A stretch of DNA of 64,000 nucleotides from Azotobacter beijerinckii (lineage in GTDB: Bacteria; Pseudomonadota; Gammaproteobacteria; Pseudomonadales; Pseudomonadaceae). The DNA lies in the NCBI RefSeq assembly GCF_900110885.1, contig NZ_FOFJ01000001.1, forward strand, positions 1 through 64,000, in the 5' to 3' direction. Numbering within the stretch: the first letter of the stretch is position 1; each line of letters opens with the position of its first letter. The notes below the pieces were generated by a model, which did no database searches, was not told the origin of the DNA, and saw nothing but the letters and a program-made list of their open reading frames with translations. Positions 42,588 through 56,041 of this stretch are shown here, one piece after another. The translations under genes and the position numbers were made by a program.

Positions 42588-42612
42588 AAAAAGCCCCTTG
42601 AGGAAGGGGCTT
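42588..42612 (-). terminator. Terminator after tRNA-fMet
   Basis: On the minus strand AAGCCCCTT/AAGGGGCTT with loop CCTC and then TTT, about 10 bp past the tRNA 3' end. Confidence 0.85.
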
Positions 42613-42622
42613 CTGCGACAAC

Positions 42623-42699
<77 letters not shown>

Positions 42700-42768
42700 T
42701 CAAAAGCTGGAGCGAGAGTATACGTCTGACCAAAACTTCTGGTCAACTAAACTTCCGCCGACAAGAAA

Positions 42769-42786
42769 GCCCGCTGATCAGCGGGC
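42769..42786 (-). terminator. Hairpin between tRNA-Leu and tRNA-fMet
   Basis: Perfect 18-bp palindrome GCCCGCTGATCAGCGGGC. On the minus strand TTTCTTGT follows, a plausible terminator for the secG-tRNA-Leu transcript. Confidence 0.7.
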
Positions 42787-42795
42787 CTCTTGATT

Positions 42796-42881
42796 TGGTA
42801 CCGAGGAGGGGACTCGAACCCCTACAGCCTATGGCCACTACCACCTCAAGGTAGCGTGTCTACCAATTCCACCACCTCGGC
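42796..42881 (-). tRNA. tRNA-Leu (anticodon GAG)
   Basis: 86 nt with a long variable arm, encoded CCA end, GCCGAGG acceptor strand and anticodon loop TTGAGGT. It begins 8 bp after the secG stop, so both are probably one transcript. Same order as in other pseudomonads. Confidence 0.96.
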
Positions 42882-42889
42882 AAAAACCT

Positions 42890-43279
42890 TTACTTTTGCT
42901 CGGAAGCTTGCGGCACGTCGACGCTATCATCGACAGGCTTTTGCTGCTCAAGCACCGGCACATCTTCAGCCGCCGGCTTTTTCTGCTGAATCTCCAGCAC
43001 TGCCGGATCCGGCAGGCCAGCCTGACTCAGCGCACCAGCCTTTTCCTTGGCCAAAAAGCCAAGCCCTAGACTGGTCACAAAAAAAGCGGCTGCTAGTATA
43101 GCAGTAACGCGACTCAAAAAGGTAGAGGAACCTTGACTACCAAAAACGGTAGCCGATGCACCAGAACCGAAAGAAGCGCCCGCTTCAGCCCCTTTGCCCT
43201 GCTGAACAAGAACTAGCGCGACCACACCCAGCGCTGCCAGCAAGTGAAAGACGACAACGATCGTTTCTGTTTCCAGCAT
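42890..43279 (-). CDS. secG: Protein translocase subunit SecG
   Basis: Small subunit of the SecYEG channel. The 129-aa protein has two membrane helices (about 5-23 and 53-73) with the conserved [18 protein letters not shown] loop between, and a Pro/Gln/Lys-rich tail longer than in E. coli. Start [11 protein letters not shown]. The remnant of tpiA ends 2 bp upstream, so secG now lies close behind glmM. How secG is transcribed after that deletion is not clear. Confidence 0.95.
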   Translation of the reverse strand: MLETETIVVVFHLLAALGVVALVLVQQGKGAEAGASFGSGASATVFGSQGSSTFLSRVTAILAAAFFVTSLGLGFLAKEKAGALSQAGLPDPAVLEIQQKKPAAEDVPVLEQQKPVDDSVDVPQASEQK

Positions 43280-43281
43280 CT

Positions 43282-43381
43282 TCAGTTACCCGCAGCACGA
43301 CAAATCGCACCAAACTCATCCGCATTGAGGGAGGCCCTACCAAGCACCCCCCTCGATATCTGGTATACCAAACAACACAGC
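43282..43381 (-). pseudogene. tpiA: 3' remnant of triosephosphate isomerase gene
   Basis: Between glmM and secG, where pseudomonads carry tpiA, only its end survives. On the minus strand 43381-43346 encodes AVLFGIPDIEGG, matching the AALFGMPDIDGG end of TpiA. 43335-43282 encodes [17 protein letters not shown]-stop, the exact type of TpiA C-terminus. The 10 nt between them break the frame (four codons expected), and GTTAATGCA just upstream matches a little more in yet another frame. No start or catalytic region remains. Cell isomerase activity must come from another gene, if at all. Confidence 0.85.
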
Positions 43382-43470
43382 GTGCATTAACCAAAGCACG
43401 ATGCATGCATCACTTCATCGCTTAAAGTGGTGGCAGATACTATACAAGTCAGAACTAACTAGCAAGCGAA

Positions 43471-44826
43471 TCAAGCACATACATCCGCAACAATCCTTGC
43501 CAAGTGGTCCGCATGGATTCGCACCTGGCTTTCGTCGTCACCTTCAACCATCACCCGCACCAAGGGTTCGGTACCCGACTTGCGCAATAGCACCCGACCG
43601 CGCCCCGCCATCTGCTCGCTCACACGCTCACAAGCCTCCTGCACGGCAGGATGCCCAACAGGATCCTTATCGCCGGTATAGCGAACATTGACCAATACCT
43701 GCGGAAACTTACGCATCCCCTGGCGCGCCTCAGCGAGCCTCTGCCCACGATGCTTCAGAGCCATCAACACCTGCAGTGCCGCGATGATACCGTCTCCGGT
43801 CGTCGCATGATGGCAACAGACTATATGCCCGGAGCTTTCACCACCCAGTTGCCAATTGCGAGCCAGTAGCTCGGCCATAACATAGCGGTCACCGACTTTA
43901 GCCCGCACGAAGGGGACCCCCATGTCCTGCAGAGCCAACTCCAGCCCAAGGTTGCTCATCAAGGTACCGACAACTCCCCCACCCTGCAGCCTGCCATGCT
44001 CCTGCATGTCGCGCGCGATGAGAAAGAGCAGCTCATCACCATCGACCACCGCTCCAGTGTGATCGACCATCAGCACACGGTCGCCATCGCCGTCGAAGGC
44101 GATGCCGAGATCAGCCCGCTGCATGAGCACCTCGGCCTGCAACGCGACGATATCCGTCGAACCACAGCGGTCGTTGATGTTCAGGCCGTTGGGTTGCGCC
44201 GCCAGAACCGCTACCTCGGCACCCAACTCGCGGAACACGCTGGGCGCGACCTTATAGGTAGCGCCATGAGCACAGTCCACGACGACCTTGAGACCCGCAA
44301 AACTGGTGCCGGTCGGCACACTGCTCTTGCAGAATTCGATATAGCGCCCGGCTGCATCATTGATGCGTGAAACCTTGCCCAAGTGGGCTGAATCGACCAC
44401 CGACATCGGCGTATCGAGCAACTCCTCAATGATCAGTTCAAGCTCGTCCGGTAGCTTGGTTCCATGCCCGGAGAAGAACTTGATGCCGTTGTCGTAATGC
44501 GGGTTGTGCGAAGCACTGATGACGATGCCGGCCTCAGCATGGAAGGTACGTGTGAGATAGGCAATGGCCGGCGTCGGCATCGGCCCGAGCAAGAGCACGT
44601 CGGCACCAGCCGCAGAGAGCCCCGCTTCCAATACCGACTCGAACATGTAGCCGGATATGCGGGTATCCTTGCCGACTAGCACACGGCATACACCCTGGCG
44701 GCGAAAAGCCTTGCCAGCAGCCCAACCCAGCTTGAGCATGAAGTCCGGCGTGATGGGGTATTCGCCTACCCGCCCACGAATACCGTCGGTGCCGAAATAT
44801 TTTTTGCTCAACTCTTCCCCCCCCAT
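43471..44826 (-). CDS. glmM: Phosphoglucosamine mutase
   Basis: Converts glucosamine-6-phosphate to glucosamine-1-phosphate for peptidoglycan and LPS. The 451-aa alpha-phosphohexomutase has the phosphoserine loop [12 protein letters not shown] (about 103-114), metal loop DGDGDR (about 248-253) and GEESGH-type sugar loop GGESSGH. The ATG at 44826 gives a five-residue extension; a TTG at 44811 ([13 protein letters not shown]) matches homologous starts, with G-rich sequence just upstream, and may be the real start. It overlaps folP slightly if the ATG is used. Confidence 0.94.
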   Translation of the reverse strand: MGGEELSKKYFGTDGIRGRVGEYPITPDFMLKLGWAAGKAFRRQGVCRVLVGKDTRISGYMFESVLEAGLSAAGADVLLLGPMPTPAIAYLTRTFHAEAGIVISASHNPHYDNGIKFFSGHGTKLPDELELIIEELLDTPMSVVDSAHLGKVSRINDAAGRYIEFCKSSVPTGTSFAGLKVVVDCAHGATYKVAPSVFRELGAEVAVLAAQPNGLNINDRCGSTDIVALQAEVLMQRADLGIAFDGDGDRVLMVDHTGAVVDGDELLFLIARDMQEHGRLQGGGVVGTLMSNLGLELALQDMGVPFVRAKVGDRYVMAELLARNWQLGGESSGHIVCCHHATTGDGIIAALQVLMALKHRGQRLAEARQGMRKFPQVLVNVRYTGDKDPVGHPAVQEACERVSEQMAGRGRVLLRKSGTEPLVRVMVEGDDESQVRIHADHLARIVADVCA

Positions 44827-45671
44827 TCCGCCATCTCCACGGCATCGATCATTCGTACCACCTCGACCGTTTCCGCCACATCGTGCACACGCACGATACG
44901 TGCCCCCTTGGCCACAGCCAGTGCTGCCAGGGCCAGACTGCCATTCAGGCGCCGACTGACTTCGCGCCCCAGCACCTGACCGATCATACTCTTGCGGGAG
45001 ACCCCAACCAGTAGCGGACGACCGAGTTCGTGCAGCATTTCCATGTGCCGGAACAGCAATAGATTATGCTGCAGCGTCTTGGCAAACCCAAAACCCGGAT
45101 CCAGAAGCAGACGCTCGGCCGGAATCCCCGCCACAGCGCATGCGTGCATGCGCTCGGCCAGAAAACCGCGCACCTCGCCCAGCAGATCCCCATAATGGGG
45201 ATCCTGCTGCATGGTTCCCGGCTCTCCCCGCATATGCATCAGACAGACCGGCAAACGACTCTCCGCCGCCGCCGCCAGAGCGCCCTCCCGCCGCAACGAG
45301 CGGACGTCATTGATCAGGCCGGCGCCGAGACGAGCCGTCTCGCGCATCACCGCCGGGCTCGAGGTATCCACCGAGACGATCACATCCAGCTCGGCCGCAA
45401 TGGCTTCGACGACGGGCGCGACCCGCTCCAGTTCCTCGTCCTCCGACACCACGCGGGCACCGGGACGAGTCGACTCGCCCCCGACATCAATCAGCGTGGC
45501 TCCGGCCTCGACCATGCTTCGTGCATGGTTCAGAGCGGCTTCGACCTCACTGAAACGCCCCCCGTCGGAAAACGAGTCTGGCGTCACATTGAGAATCCCC
45601 ATCACATGGGAGCGTGAAAAATCAAGAGCCCGGTTGCCGCAAGCTAACCGAGTCAAGGACAACAAGGTCAT
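44808..45671 (-). CDS. folP: Dihydropteroate synthase
   Basis: Condenses pABA with the pterin pyrophosphate made by FolK; target of sulfonamides. The 287-aa TIM barrel shows [15 protein letters not shown] (about 24-38), [10 protein letters not shown] and [11 protein letters not shown]. Start [12 protein letters not shown] is chosen because the longer frame runs back into ftsH. It lies 13 bp after ftsH and runs into glmM; the ftsH-folP-glmM order is conserved in gammaproteobacteria. Confidence 0.95.
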   Translation of the reverse strand: MTLLSLTRLACGNRALDFSRSHVMGILNVTPDSFSDGGRFSEVEAALNHARSMVEAGATLIDVGGESTRPGARVVSEDEELERVAPVVEAIAAELDVIVSVDTSSPAVMRETARLGAGLINDVRSLRREGALAAAAESRLPVCLMHMRGEPGTMQQDPHYGDLLGEVRGFLAERMHACAVAGIPAERLLLDPGFGFAKTLQHNLLLFRHMEMLHELGRPLLVGVSRKSMIGQVLGREVSRRLNGSLALAALAVAKGARIVRVHDVAETVEVVRMIDAVEMAEWGGKS

Positions 45672-45684
45672 TTTCGAGTCGTTC

Positions 45685-47604
45685 TTAATGTTCGCCGGCA
45701 GGCCCCCCGATCGGAGCCTCGGGACGATCGACTCCTTGGGATGCCGAGGTTCCAGATGTACCGGAGCCCCCCTGCCAGTCCTTCGGCTCGCGAACCGTAC
45801 GCCCTGACATGATGTCGTCGATCTGATCGGCATCGATGGTTTCATACTTCATCAGCACCTCCGCCATCATGTCCAGCTTGTCGCGGTTATCCTTCAACAA
45901 CTGCGTGGCCGCGCCATAGCAGTGGTCGATGATGCTGCGCACCTCCTGATCGATCAGCCTGGCAGTCTCTGCCGAAACGTTGGCGTGCTGGGCCGCTGCG
46001 CTACGACCGAGGAACACCTCTCCCTCCTCTTCCGCATACATCAGCGGCCCCAGCTTTTCCGAGAGTCCCCACTTGGTCACCATGTTCCGCGCGATCTGGG
46101 TGGCACGCATGATGTCGTTGGAGGCGCCCGTAGTGACGCCCTCGAAACCCAGGGTCATCTCTTCAGCAATACGCCCGCCGAACAACGAGCAGATCTGGCT
46201 GACCAGTGCCCGCTTGGACAGGCTGTAGCGGTCTTCCTCCGGCAGGAACATGGTCACGCCCAAGGCGCGTCCACGCGGAATGATCGATACCTTGTAGACC
46301 GGGTCATGCTCGGGCACCAGTCGGCCGACAATCGCGTGTCCGGCCTCATGGTATGCCGTGTTGAGCTTTTCCTTCTCGGACATGACCATGGTCTTGCGCT
46401 CGGCGCCCATCATGATCTTGTCCTTGGCCAGCTCGAACTCGCGCATCTCGACAACGCGCTTGTTGGCGCGCGCGGCGAACAGCGAGGCCTCGTTCACCAG
46501 GTTGGCCAGATCGGCACCGGAAAAGCCGGGAGTACCCCGGGCAATGACCGCCGGATTGACGTCCTCGCTCACCGGAACCTTGCGCATGTGTACCTTGAGG
46601 ATCTGCTCGCGGCCACGGATATCCGGCAGACCGACCACCACCTGCCGGTCGAAGCGCCCCGGACGCAGCAGTGCCGGATCAAGCACGTCGGGACGGTTGG
46701 TCGCGGCAATCACAATGATGCCATCGTTCATCTCGAAGCCGTCCATCTCCACCAGCAACTGGTTGAGGGTCTGCTCCCGCTCGTCGTGACCGCCACCGAG
46801 ACCGGCACCACGATGACGGCCGACGGCATCGATCTCGTCGATGAAAATGATGCAGGGGGCATGCTTCTTGGCCTGATCGAACATATCCCGAACACGCGAG
46901 GCGCCGACACCGACGAACATCTCGACGAAATCCGAACCGGAGATGGTAAAGAACGGAACCTTGGCTTCACCGGCGATCGCCTTGGCCAACAGCGTCTTGC
47001 CGGTACCGGGCGGGCCGACCATCAGCACACCGCGGGGAATACGTCCGCCAAGGCGCTGGAATTTACCCGGGTCGCGGAGGAACTCGACCAACTCGCTGAC
47101 CTCTTCCTTGGCCTCATCGCAGCCGGCAACATCGGCAAAGGTCGTCTTGACCTGATCCTCCGAGAGCAGGCGTGCCTTGCTCTTGCCAAAGCTCATCGGC
47201 CCGCCCTTGCCGCCGGCACCGCCCTGCATCTGGCGCATGAAGAACATGAACACGGCAATGATCACCAGGATCGGGAAGCTGGCCACCAGCAACTGCGACC
47301 AGATACTCTGCTGCTCGGGCTGCTTGCCCTCGATCTGGACATTGTTGTCGATCAGGTCGCCGATCAGACCGCCATCCTGAATCGCCGGACGGATCGTCTT
47401 GAAGCCGTCGCCGTCGGTCCGCTGGCCGGTAATGATATAGCCGTCCACGGTGACCCGCTCGACCTTGCCGTCCTTGACCTGCTGTATGAAGTCCGAATAA
47501 TTCAGCGTCTGCGGCTCGCTCGGATTGGTAAAGTTGTTCATCACGGTTACCAGAACGGCCGCGATGATCAACCACAGAATCAGGTTCTTTGCCATGTCGT
47601 TCAA
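45685..47604 (-). CDS. ftsH: ATP-dependent zinc metalloprotease FtsH
   Basis: Membrane AAA+ protease for misassembled membrane proteins and regulators such as LpxC and sigma-32. The 639-aa protein has two N-terminal membrane helices, Walker A GPPGTGKT (about 200), the SRH region, and zinc site HEAGH (419-423). The TTG at 47604 has AGAGGG 7 nt upstream and is taken as the start; the ATG three codons later (MAKNLILWL, 47595) is the start given for many homologues and is possible. Confidence 0.95.
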   Translation of the reverse strand: MNDMAKNLILWLIIAAVLVTVMNNFTNPSEPQTLNYSDFIQQVKDGKVERVTVDGYIITGQRTDGDGFKTIRPAIQDGGLIGDLIDNNVQIEGKQPEQQSIWSQLLVASFPILVIIAVFMFFMRQMQGGAGGKGGPMSFGKSKARLLSEDQVKTTFADVAGCDEAKEEVSELVEFLRDPGKFQRLGGRIPRGVLMVGPPGTGKTLLAKAIAGEAKVPFFTISGSDFVEMFVGVGASRVRDMFDQAKKHAPCIIFIDEIDAVGRHRGAGLGGGHDEREQTLNQLLVEMDGFEMNDGIIVIAATNRPDVLDPALLRPGRFDRQVVVGLPDIRGREQILKVHMRKVPVSEDVNPAVIARGTPGFSGADLANLVNEASLFAARANKRVVEMREFELAKDKIMMGAERKTMVMSEKEKLNTAYHEAGHAIVGRLVPEHDPVYKVSIIPRGRALGVTMFLPEEDRYSLSKRALVSQICSLFGGRIAEEMTLGFEGVTTGASNDIMRATQIARNMVTKWGLSEKLGPLMYAEEEGEVFLGRSAAAQHANVSAETARLIDQEVRSIIDHCYGAATQLLKDNRDKLDMMAEVLMKYETIDADQIDDIMSGRTVREPKDWQGGSGTSGTSASQGVDRPEAPIGGPAGEH

Positions 47605-47752
47605 TTAATTACCCTCTGGGACGGAGCCAGTCCCTGCGTGACGGCTGGTACAGCTACCCGCCTAACTTAATACACAACCCCCGCCCCCCCGGCAGGCATC
47701 TCTGTAACCCTTTGTGTGCGCCCTTTGGGCACGTTTGCGATTCCCCAGCAGT

Positions 47753-48376
47753 CTAGGCTCCGCGAAAGCCGCGCGCGAGCAGATATTGCTCGCGGGAACG
47801 GTCGCGGGAAGAGAGGGGCTTGCGCATCTGTACCCGGTCGAAACCTTCGCGCACCTGCAGGAGATACTGGTCGAAACCTTCGCCCTGGAAGATCTTGATC
47901 AGGAAATCGCCTCCCGGCCGCAAGACTCGCCCCGCCAAGTCCAGTGCCAGCTCGCAGAGATACATGGCCCGCGGCTGGTCGGCCGCCTTGACTCCACTCA
48001 TATTGGGTGCCATGTCGGAAATCACAAGGTCGACCGGCTGCCCGCCGATCGCCTCAAGAATCTGGGCGAACACCGCATCGTCGGTGAAATCCCCCTGGAC
48101 AAAAGTCACGTCCGGAATGCTGTCCATCGGCAGGATATCCGAGGCGATCAGGCAACCGCGATCACCGATCAGCCGACTGGTCACCTGTGACCAGCCGCCG
48201 GGGGCGGCGCCCAAATCGACGACGGTCATACCCGGCCGCAGGATGCGATCCTTCTCCTGGATCTCCAGCAACTTGTAGCTGGCGCGCGAGCGATAACCGT
48301 CCTTTTGCGCCATTTTCACGTAGGGGTCATCGAAATGCTCTTTCAACCAACGATGACTAGTCTTGGATCGGGCCAC
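47753..48376 (-). CDS. rlmE: 23S rRNA (uridine-2'-O-)-methyltransferase
   Basis: Methylates U2552 of 23S rRNA in the A loop; heat-inducible in E. coli. The 207-aa Rossmann methyltransferase has the SAM motif [13 protein letters not shown] (about 55-67) and SDMAPNMSG. The second of two in-frame GTGs ([10 protein letters not shown]) is chosen because GAGG sits 5 nt before it and overlaps the first. ftsH follows 148 bp downstream. Divergent from yhbY. Confidence 0.94.
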   Translation of the reverse strand: MARSKTSHRWLKEHFDDPYVKMAQKDGYRSRASYKLLEIQEKDRILRPGMTVVDLGAAPGGWSQVTSRLIGDRGCLIASDILPMDSIPDVTFVQGDFTDDAVFAQILEAIGGQPVDLVISDMAPNMSGVKAADQPRAMYLCELALDLAGRVLRPGGDFLIKIFQGEGFDQYLLQVREGFDRVQMRKPLSSRDRSREQYLLARGFRGA

Positions 48377-48462
48377 AGGCACCTCGTGTTTGGCTGGGCG
48401 GCCCCGAGTCGCTCGGGTAGACTAGGCCGCTTTTCAACAAGATCGGACGCAGGGGTCAGATT

Positions 48463-48777
48463 ATGGCGCTCACTCAGGAGCAGAAGAAACATTTCAAATC
48501 CATCGGCCATCACCTGAAGCCTGTCTTGATCGTGGCTGAGAATGGCATAACCGAAGGCGTTCTAAGCGAACTGGAACGGGCCCTGAACGACCACGAACTG
48601 ATCAAGGTGAAGATCAACCTCGCCGAACGGGACGACCGCCAAGCGGTGATCGCCGAACTCTGCGAGACATCCGGAAGCGAACTGGCGCAAGTGATCGGCA
48701 AGGTTGCCCTGCTCTACCGCAAGAACCCCAAGCCGAACAAGAACCTCTCGAACATAAGCCGCTTTCTGCAGGCTTGA
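48463..48777 (+). CDS. yhbY: YhbY-family RNA-binding protein
   Basis: 104-aa CRM-domain protein associated with pre-50S ribosomal particles. Conserved features are LKPVLIVAENGITEGVL (about 18-34) and the GxxG-type loop region. Start MALTQEQKKHFKSIGHH. Divergent from rlmE with an 86-bp gap; convergent with greA. Confidence 0.92.
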   Translation: MALTQEQKKHFKSIGHHLKPVLIVAENGITEGVLSELERALNDHELIKVKINLAERDDRQAVIAELCETSGSELAQVIGKVALLYRKNPKPNKNLSNISRFLQA

Positions 48778-48904
48778 CGCAACTGGCGAGCCGCCACAGG
48801 CCCGCCAGAAGCCCGACCTAACGCGCCAAGCGCACTCTCCACCCTCGGAGAGTGGCGGCCAGGCCGCCACTCCAACACCGCCAGCCTGCCGCAACCGACC
48901 GCCA

Positions 48905-49377
48905 TCAGATATGGCGAACCTCGACGACCTCGTATTCGACGGTACCGCTCGGCGTCTTCACCACGACCACATCACCCTCCTCCTTGCCTACCAAGGCACG
49001 GGCGATGGGTGAGCTGACCGATAACTTGCCCTGCTTGATGTCAGCCTCGTCGTCGCCGACGATCTGGTAGACCACGGTTTCGTCGGTTTCGACGTTGGCA
49101 ATCTCCACAGTGACGCCGAAGATCACTTTCCCGGTATGGGGAATGGCCGTCACGTCGATGATCTGCGCATTCTGCAGACGACCCTCGATATCGCGGATCC
49201 GCGCCTCGACCATGCCCTGCTGCTCGCGGGCAGCATGGTATTCGGCGTTCTCCTTGAGATCACCCAGTTCGCGCGCCTCGGCGATCGCCTGAGTGATCTG
49301 CGGACGCAGTTCGGTCTTCAGATGTTTGAGCTCTTCCTCCAGGGCACGCGCGCCCTGGACAGTCATCGGAAATTTGG

Positions 49378-49381
<4 letters not shown>
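48905..49381 (-). CDS. greA: Transcription elongation factor GreA
   Basis: Rescues backtracked RNA polymerase by stimulating transcript cleavage. The 158-aa protein has an N-terminal coiled coil with tip residues in [14 protein letters not shown] (about 39-52) and a C-terminal FKBP-like domain. Start ATG overlaps the carB stop (ATGA), so it is translated with carAB, as the carA-carB-greA operon known in Pseudomonas. Confidence 0.96.
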
Positions 49382-52599
<3,218 letters not shown>

Positions 52600-52635
52600 G
52601 TTTACTCACTCGAATCCGTAGGTCATCGGCGGGGC

Positions 52636-53772
52636 TTAGCGGCGCTTGGCCATGGCTTCGATGAAGCGATCGAACAACGGAGCCACGTCGTGCGGGCCCG
52701 GGCTGGCTTCCGGATGGCCCTGGAAGCTGAAGGCGACCTTGTCGGTGCGCTCGATGCCCTGCAGCGTGCCGTCGAACAGTGACTTGTGGATCGGCCGCAG
52801 ATTGGCCGGCAGCGTGCTTTCGTCCACGGCGAAACCGTGGTTCTGGCTGGTGATCATCACTGCGCCAGTGTCGAGGTCCTGCACCGGGTGGTTGGCACCG
52901 TGGTGGCCGTGGCCCATCTTCACCGTCCTGGCACCGGAGGCCAGCGCCAGCAGCTGGTGACCGAGGCAGATGCCGAATACCGGGATGTCGGTCTCGAGGA
53001 TGTCCTTGATCGCCCGGATCGCGTAGTCGCATGGCTCGGGATCGCCGGGACCGTTGGAGAGGAACACCCCATCGGGATTCAGCGCCAGCACCTCGCTGGC
53101 CGGCGTCTGCGCCGGGACCACGGTCAGGCGGCAGCCACGCGCCACCAGCATGCGCAGGATGTTCAGCTTGACGCCGAAGTCGTAGGCCACCACGTGGTAG
53201 GTCAGTTTGCCGGCCGGAAGCTCCGGATGACTGTCGGTTTCCAGGTTCCACACGCTGGAGCGCCACTCGTAGCGCTCGGTGCAGCTGACCACCTTGGCCA
53301 GATCCATGCCCTTGAGACCGGGAAAGCTGCGTGCCAGCTCCAGTGCCTTTTCCTCGGTGGCATCGTCACCCACCAGGATGCAGCCGTTCTGCGAGCCCTT
53401 CTCGCGCAGGATGCGGGTCAGGCGGCGAGTATCGATGTCGGCGATGGCCACGCAGCCGTTTTCCTTGAGATAGTCCGGCAACGACTGCTTGTTGCGCCAG
53501 CTACTGGCCAGCAGCGGCAGGTCGCGGATGATCAGGCCGGCCGCCCATACACGAGAGGACTCGGCATCCTCCGGCGTGGTGCCGGTGTTGCCGATGTGCG
53601 GGTAGGTCAGGGTGACGATCTGCTGGGCATATGAAGGATCGGTGAGGATTTCCTGATAGCCGGTCATGGCGGTGTTGAACACCACCTCGCCGATGGTCAG
53701 ACCATCGGCGCCGATGGATTCGCCGCGAAAGATGCTGCCATCGGCAAGGGCGAGAATGGCTGGCTTAGTCAA
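52636..53772 (-). CDS. carA: Carbamoyl-phosphate synthase small subunit
   Basis: Glutamine amidotransferase subunit that feeds ammonia to CarB. The 378-aa protein has a CarA N-terminal domain and class I glutaminase domain with the nucleophile Cys in [12 protein letters not shown] (about 266-277) and the His/Glu of [11 protein letters not shown]. The start codon is TTG (TTG-ACT-AAG-CCA) with GGGAGG 6 nt upstream; P. aeruginosa carA is, as I recall, also started from an unusual codon. A terminator-like hairpin lies in its leader. Confidence 0.96.
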   Translation of the reverse strand: MTKPAILALADGSIFRGESIGADGLTIGEVVFNTAMTGYQEILTDPSYAQQIVTLTYPHIGNTGTTPEDAESSRVWAAGLIIRDLPLLASSWRNKQSLPDYLKENGCVAIADIDTRRLTRILREKGSQNGCILVGDDATEEKALELARSFPGLKGMDLAKVVSCTERYEWRSSVWNLETDSHPELPAGKLTYHVVAYDFGVKLNILRMLVARGCRLTVVPAQTPASEVLALNPDGVFLSNGPGDPEPCDYAIRAIKDILETDIPVFGICLGHQLLALASGARTVKMGHGHHGANHPVQDLDTGAVMITSQNHGFAVDESTLPANLRPIHKSLFDGTLQGIERTDKVAFSFQGHPEASPGPHDVAPLFDRFIEAMAKRR

Positions 53773-53822
53773 GAAGACCTCCCGTAAATCAAGCCTGAAA
53801 GGGCATACGCAGGTTGTAAAAA

Positions 53823-53854
53823 AGCGGAATGACGTGTAGACACATCATCCCGCT
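53823..53854 (-). terminator. Hairpin with T runs between dapB and carA
   Basis: Imperfect ~14-bp stem AGCGG-A-ATGA-C-GTG with its complement. On the minus strand a run of seven Ts follows, and on the plus strand TCTTTTT. It ends dapB transcription or acts as an attenuator 50 bp before carA. Confidence 0.75.
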
Positions 53855-53954
53855 CTTTTTCAAATTGTCTGCGTGCTTTTAGTAGACACATTGGATTCCT
53901 AGGGTACAGGAAAAGGCCTTCCCGGTCTAGTAACCTACTATCGCACTTGGTTTT

Positions 53955-54809
<855 letters not shown>

Positions 54810-55925
54810 TTAAAGATCGTCGAAGAAGCGCTTCATGCCCTCGAACCAGCCGCTGGCCTTGGGCGAGTGGCTGCTGTTGCCCTGCAGACTGCCGCGAAAC
54901 TCCTCGAGCAGCTCGCGCTGGCGCTTGCTCAGATTGACCGGAGTCTCCACCACCACCCGGCACATCAGGTCGCCCGCCGCACCGCCACGCACCGGTGCCA
55001 CGCCCTTGCCGCGCAGACGGAACAGCTTGCCGGTCTGGGAACCCTCCGGGATCTTCAGCTTGACCCGGCCATCCAGAGTCGGCACCTCCAGCTCGCCACC
55101 GAGCGCCGCATCGGCGAAACTGATCGGCACCTCGCAGTAGAGATGCTTGCCATCACGCTGGAAGATCGGGTGCTCGCGCACGCTGACCACCACATACAGA
55201 TCGCCGGGCGGCCCGCCCAGGGTACCCGCCTCGCCCTCGCCGGCCAGACGGATGCGGTCGCCGCTGTCGACCCCGGCCGGCACCTTCACCGACAGGGTCT
55301 TGTGCTCCTCGACGCGTCCCTGGCCGCGGCAGTCCGGGCAGGGATCTGCGATCATCTTGCCGCTACCGTGGCAACGCGGGCAGGTCTGCTGCACCGAGAA
55401 GAAGCCCTGTTGCATGCGCACCTGACCAATTCCGCCGCAGGTCGTGCAGGTGACCGGCGCGGTTCCCCTCTTCGCACCGCTGCCATCGCAGGTCTTGCAA
55501 TGCACCAGAGTCGGCACGCGAATGGTCACCGTCGTGCCGCGCACCGCCTCCTCCAGGTTGAGCTCCAGGGTGTAGCGCAGATCGCTGCCGCGCTGCGGCC
55601 CGCCACGACCACCGCCGCGTCCGCCACCGAAGAAATCGCTGAACACATCGCCGAAGATGTCGGAGAAATTGGCCCCGCCGGCACCGCCGCCCATGCTCTG
55701 GTCGACCCCGGCATGCCCGTACTGGTCGTAGGCCGTCCGCTTGCCGGAATCGGAGAGCACCTCGTAGGCCTCGTTGGCCTCCTTGAATTTCTCCTCGGCC
55801 GACTTGTCGTCGGGATTGCGGTCGGGGTGGTACTTCATAGCCAGACGGCGGTAGGCCTTCTTCAGCTCCGCCTCGTCAGCCCCCCGCTCGACCCCCAGCA
55901 CCTCGTAATAGTCACGCTTTGCCAT
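54810..55925 (-). CDS. dnaJ: Chaperone protein DnaJ
   Basis: Co-chaperone that delivers substrates to DnaK and stimulates its ATPase. The 371-aa protein has the J domain with HPD (about 33-35), a Gly/Phe-rich linker (about 70-110), and four zinc-finger motifs [24 protein letters not shown] and CPDCRGQG. Start [11 protein letters not shown] is three codons inside the longest frame, by homology. Two strong hairpins separate it from dnaK. Confidence 0.96.
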   Translation of the reverse strand: MAKRDYYEVLGVERGADEAELKKAYRRLAMKYHPDRNPDDKSAEEKFKEANEAYEVLSDSGKRTAYDQYGHAGVDQSMGGGAGGANFSDIFGDVFSDFFGGGRGGGRGGPQRGSDLRYTLELNLEEAVRGTTVTIRVPTLVHCKTCDGSGAKRGTAPVTCTTCGGIGQVRMQQGFFSVQQTCPRCHGSGKMIADPCPDCRGQGRVEEHKTLSVKVPAGVDSGDRIRLAGEGEAGTLGGPPGDLYVVVSVREHPIFQRDGKHLYCEVPISFADAALGGELEVPTLDGRVKLKIPEGSQTGKLFRLRGKGVAPVRGGAAGDLMCRVVVETPVNLSKRQRELLEEFRGSLQGNSSHSPKASGWFEGMKRFFDDL

Positions 55926-55968
55926 AAATCTCATGAACTCCGGATTCGTCTGCCCCAGACACGCCGAC

Positions 55969-55986
55969 GCGGGAGCAAGCTCCCGC
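55969..55986. repeat. REP-like palindrome in the dnaK-dnaJ gap
   Basis: Perfect 8-bp inverted repeat GCGGGAGC-AA-GCTCCCGC, similar to the short REP sequences scattered through pseudomonad genomes. It lies 11 bp from the next palindrome. Confidence 0.6.
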
Positions 55987-55997
55987 GCAGCGGTTCA

Positions 55998-56019
55998 GGC
56001 CCATCGCAAGCGATGGGCC
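55998..56019. repeat. Second palindrome in the dnaK-dnaJ gap
   Basis: Perfect 10-bp inverted repeat GGCCCATCGC-AA-GCGATGGGCC, 22 bp after the dnaK stop. No T run, so probably a message-stabilising or attenuating hairpin. Confidence 0.6.
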
Positions 56020-56041
56020 GGGACGGAAGCAAGCGTGATGC

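Noticed and set aside
43355-43470. Small ORF or promoter island between glmM and secG
   Set aside because: No frame over 40 codons with a ribosome site; the right explanation for part of it is the tpiA remnant, and the rest is unassigned.
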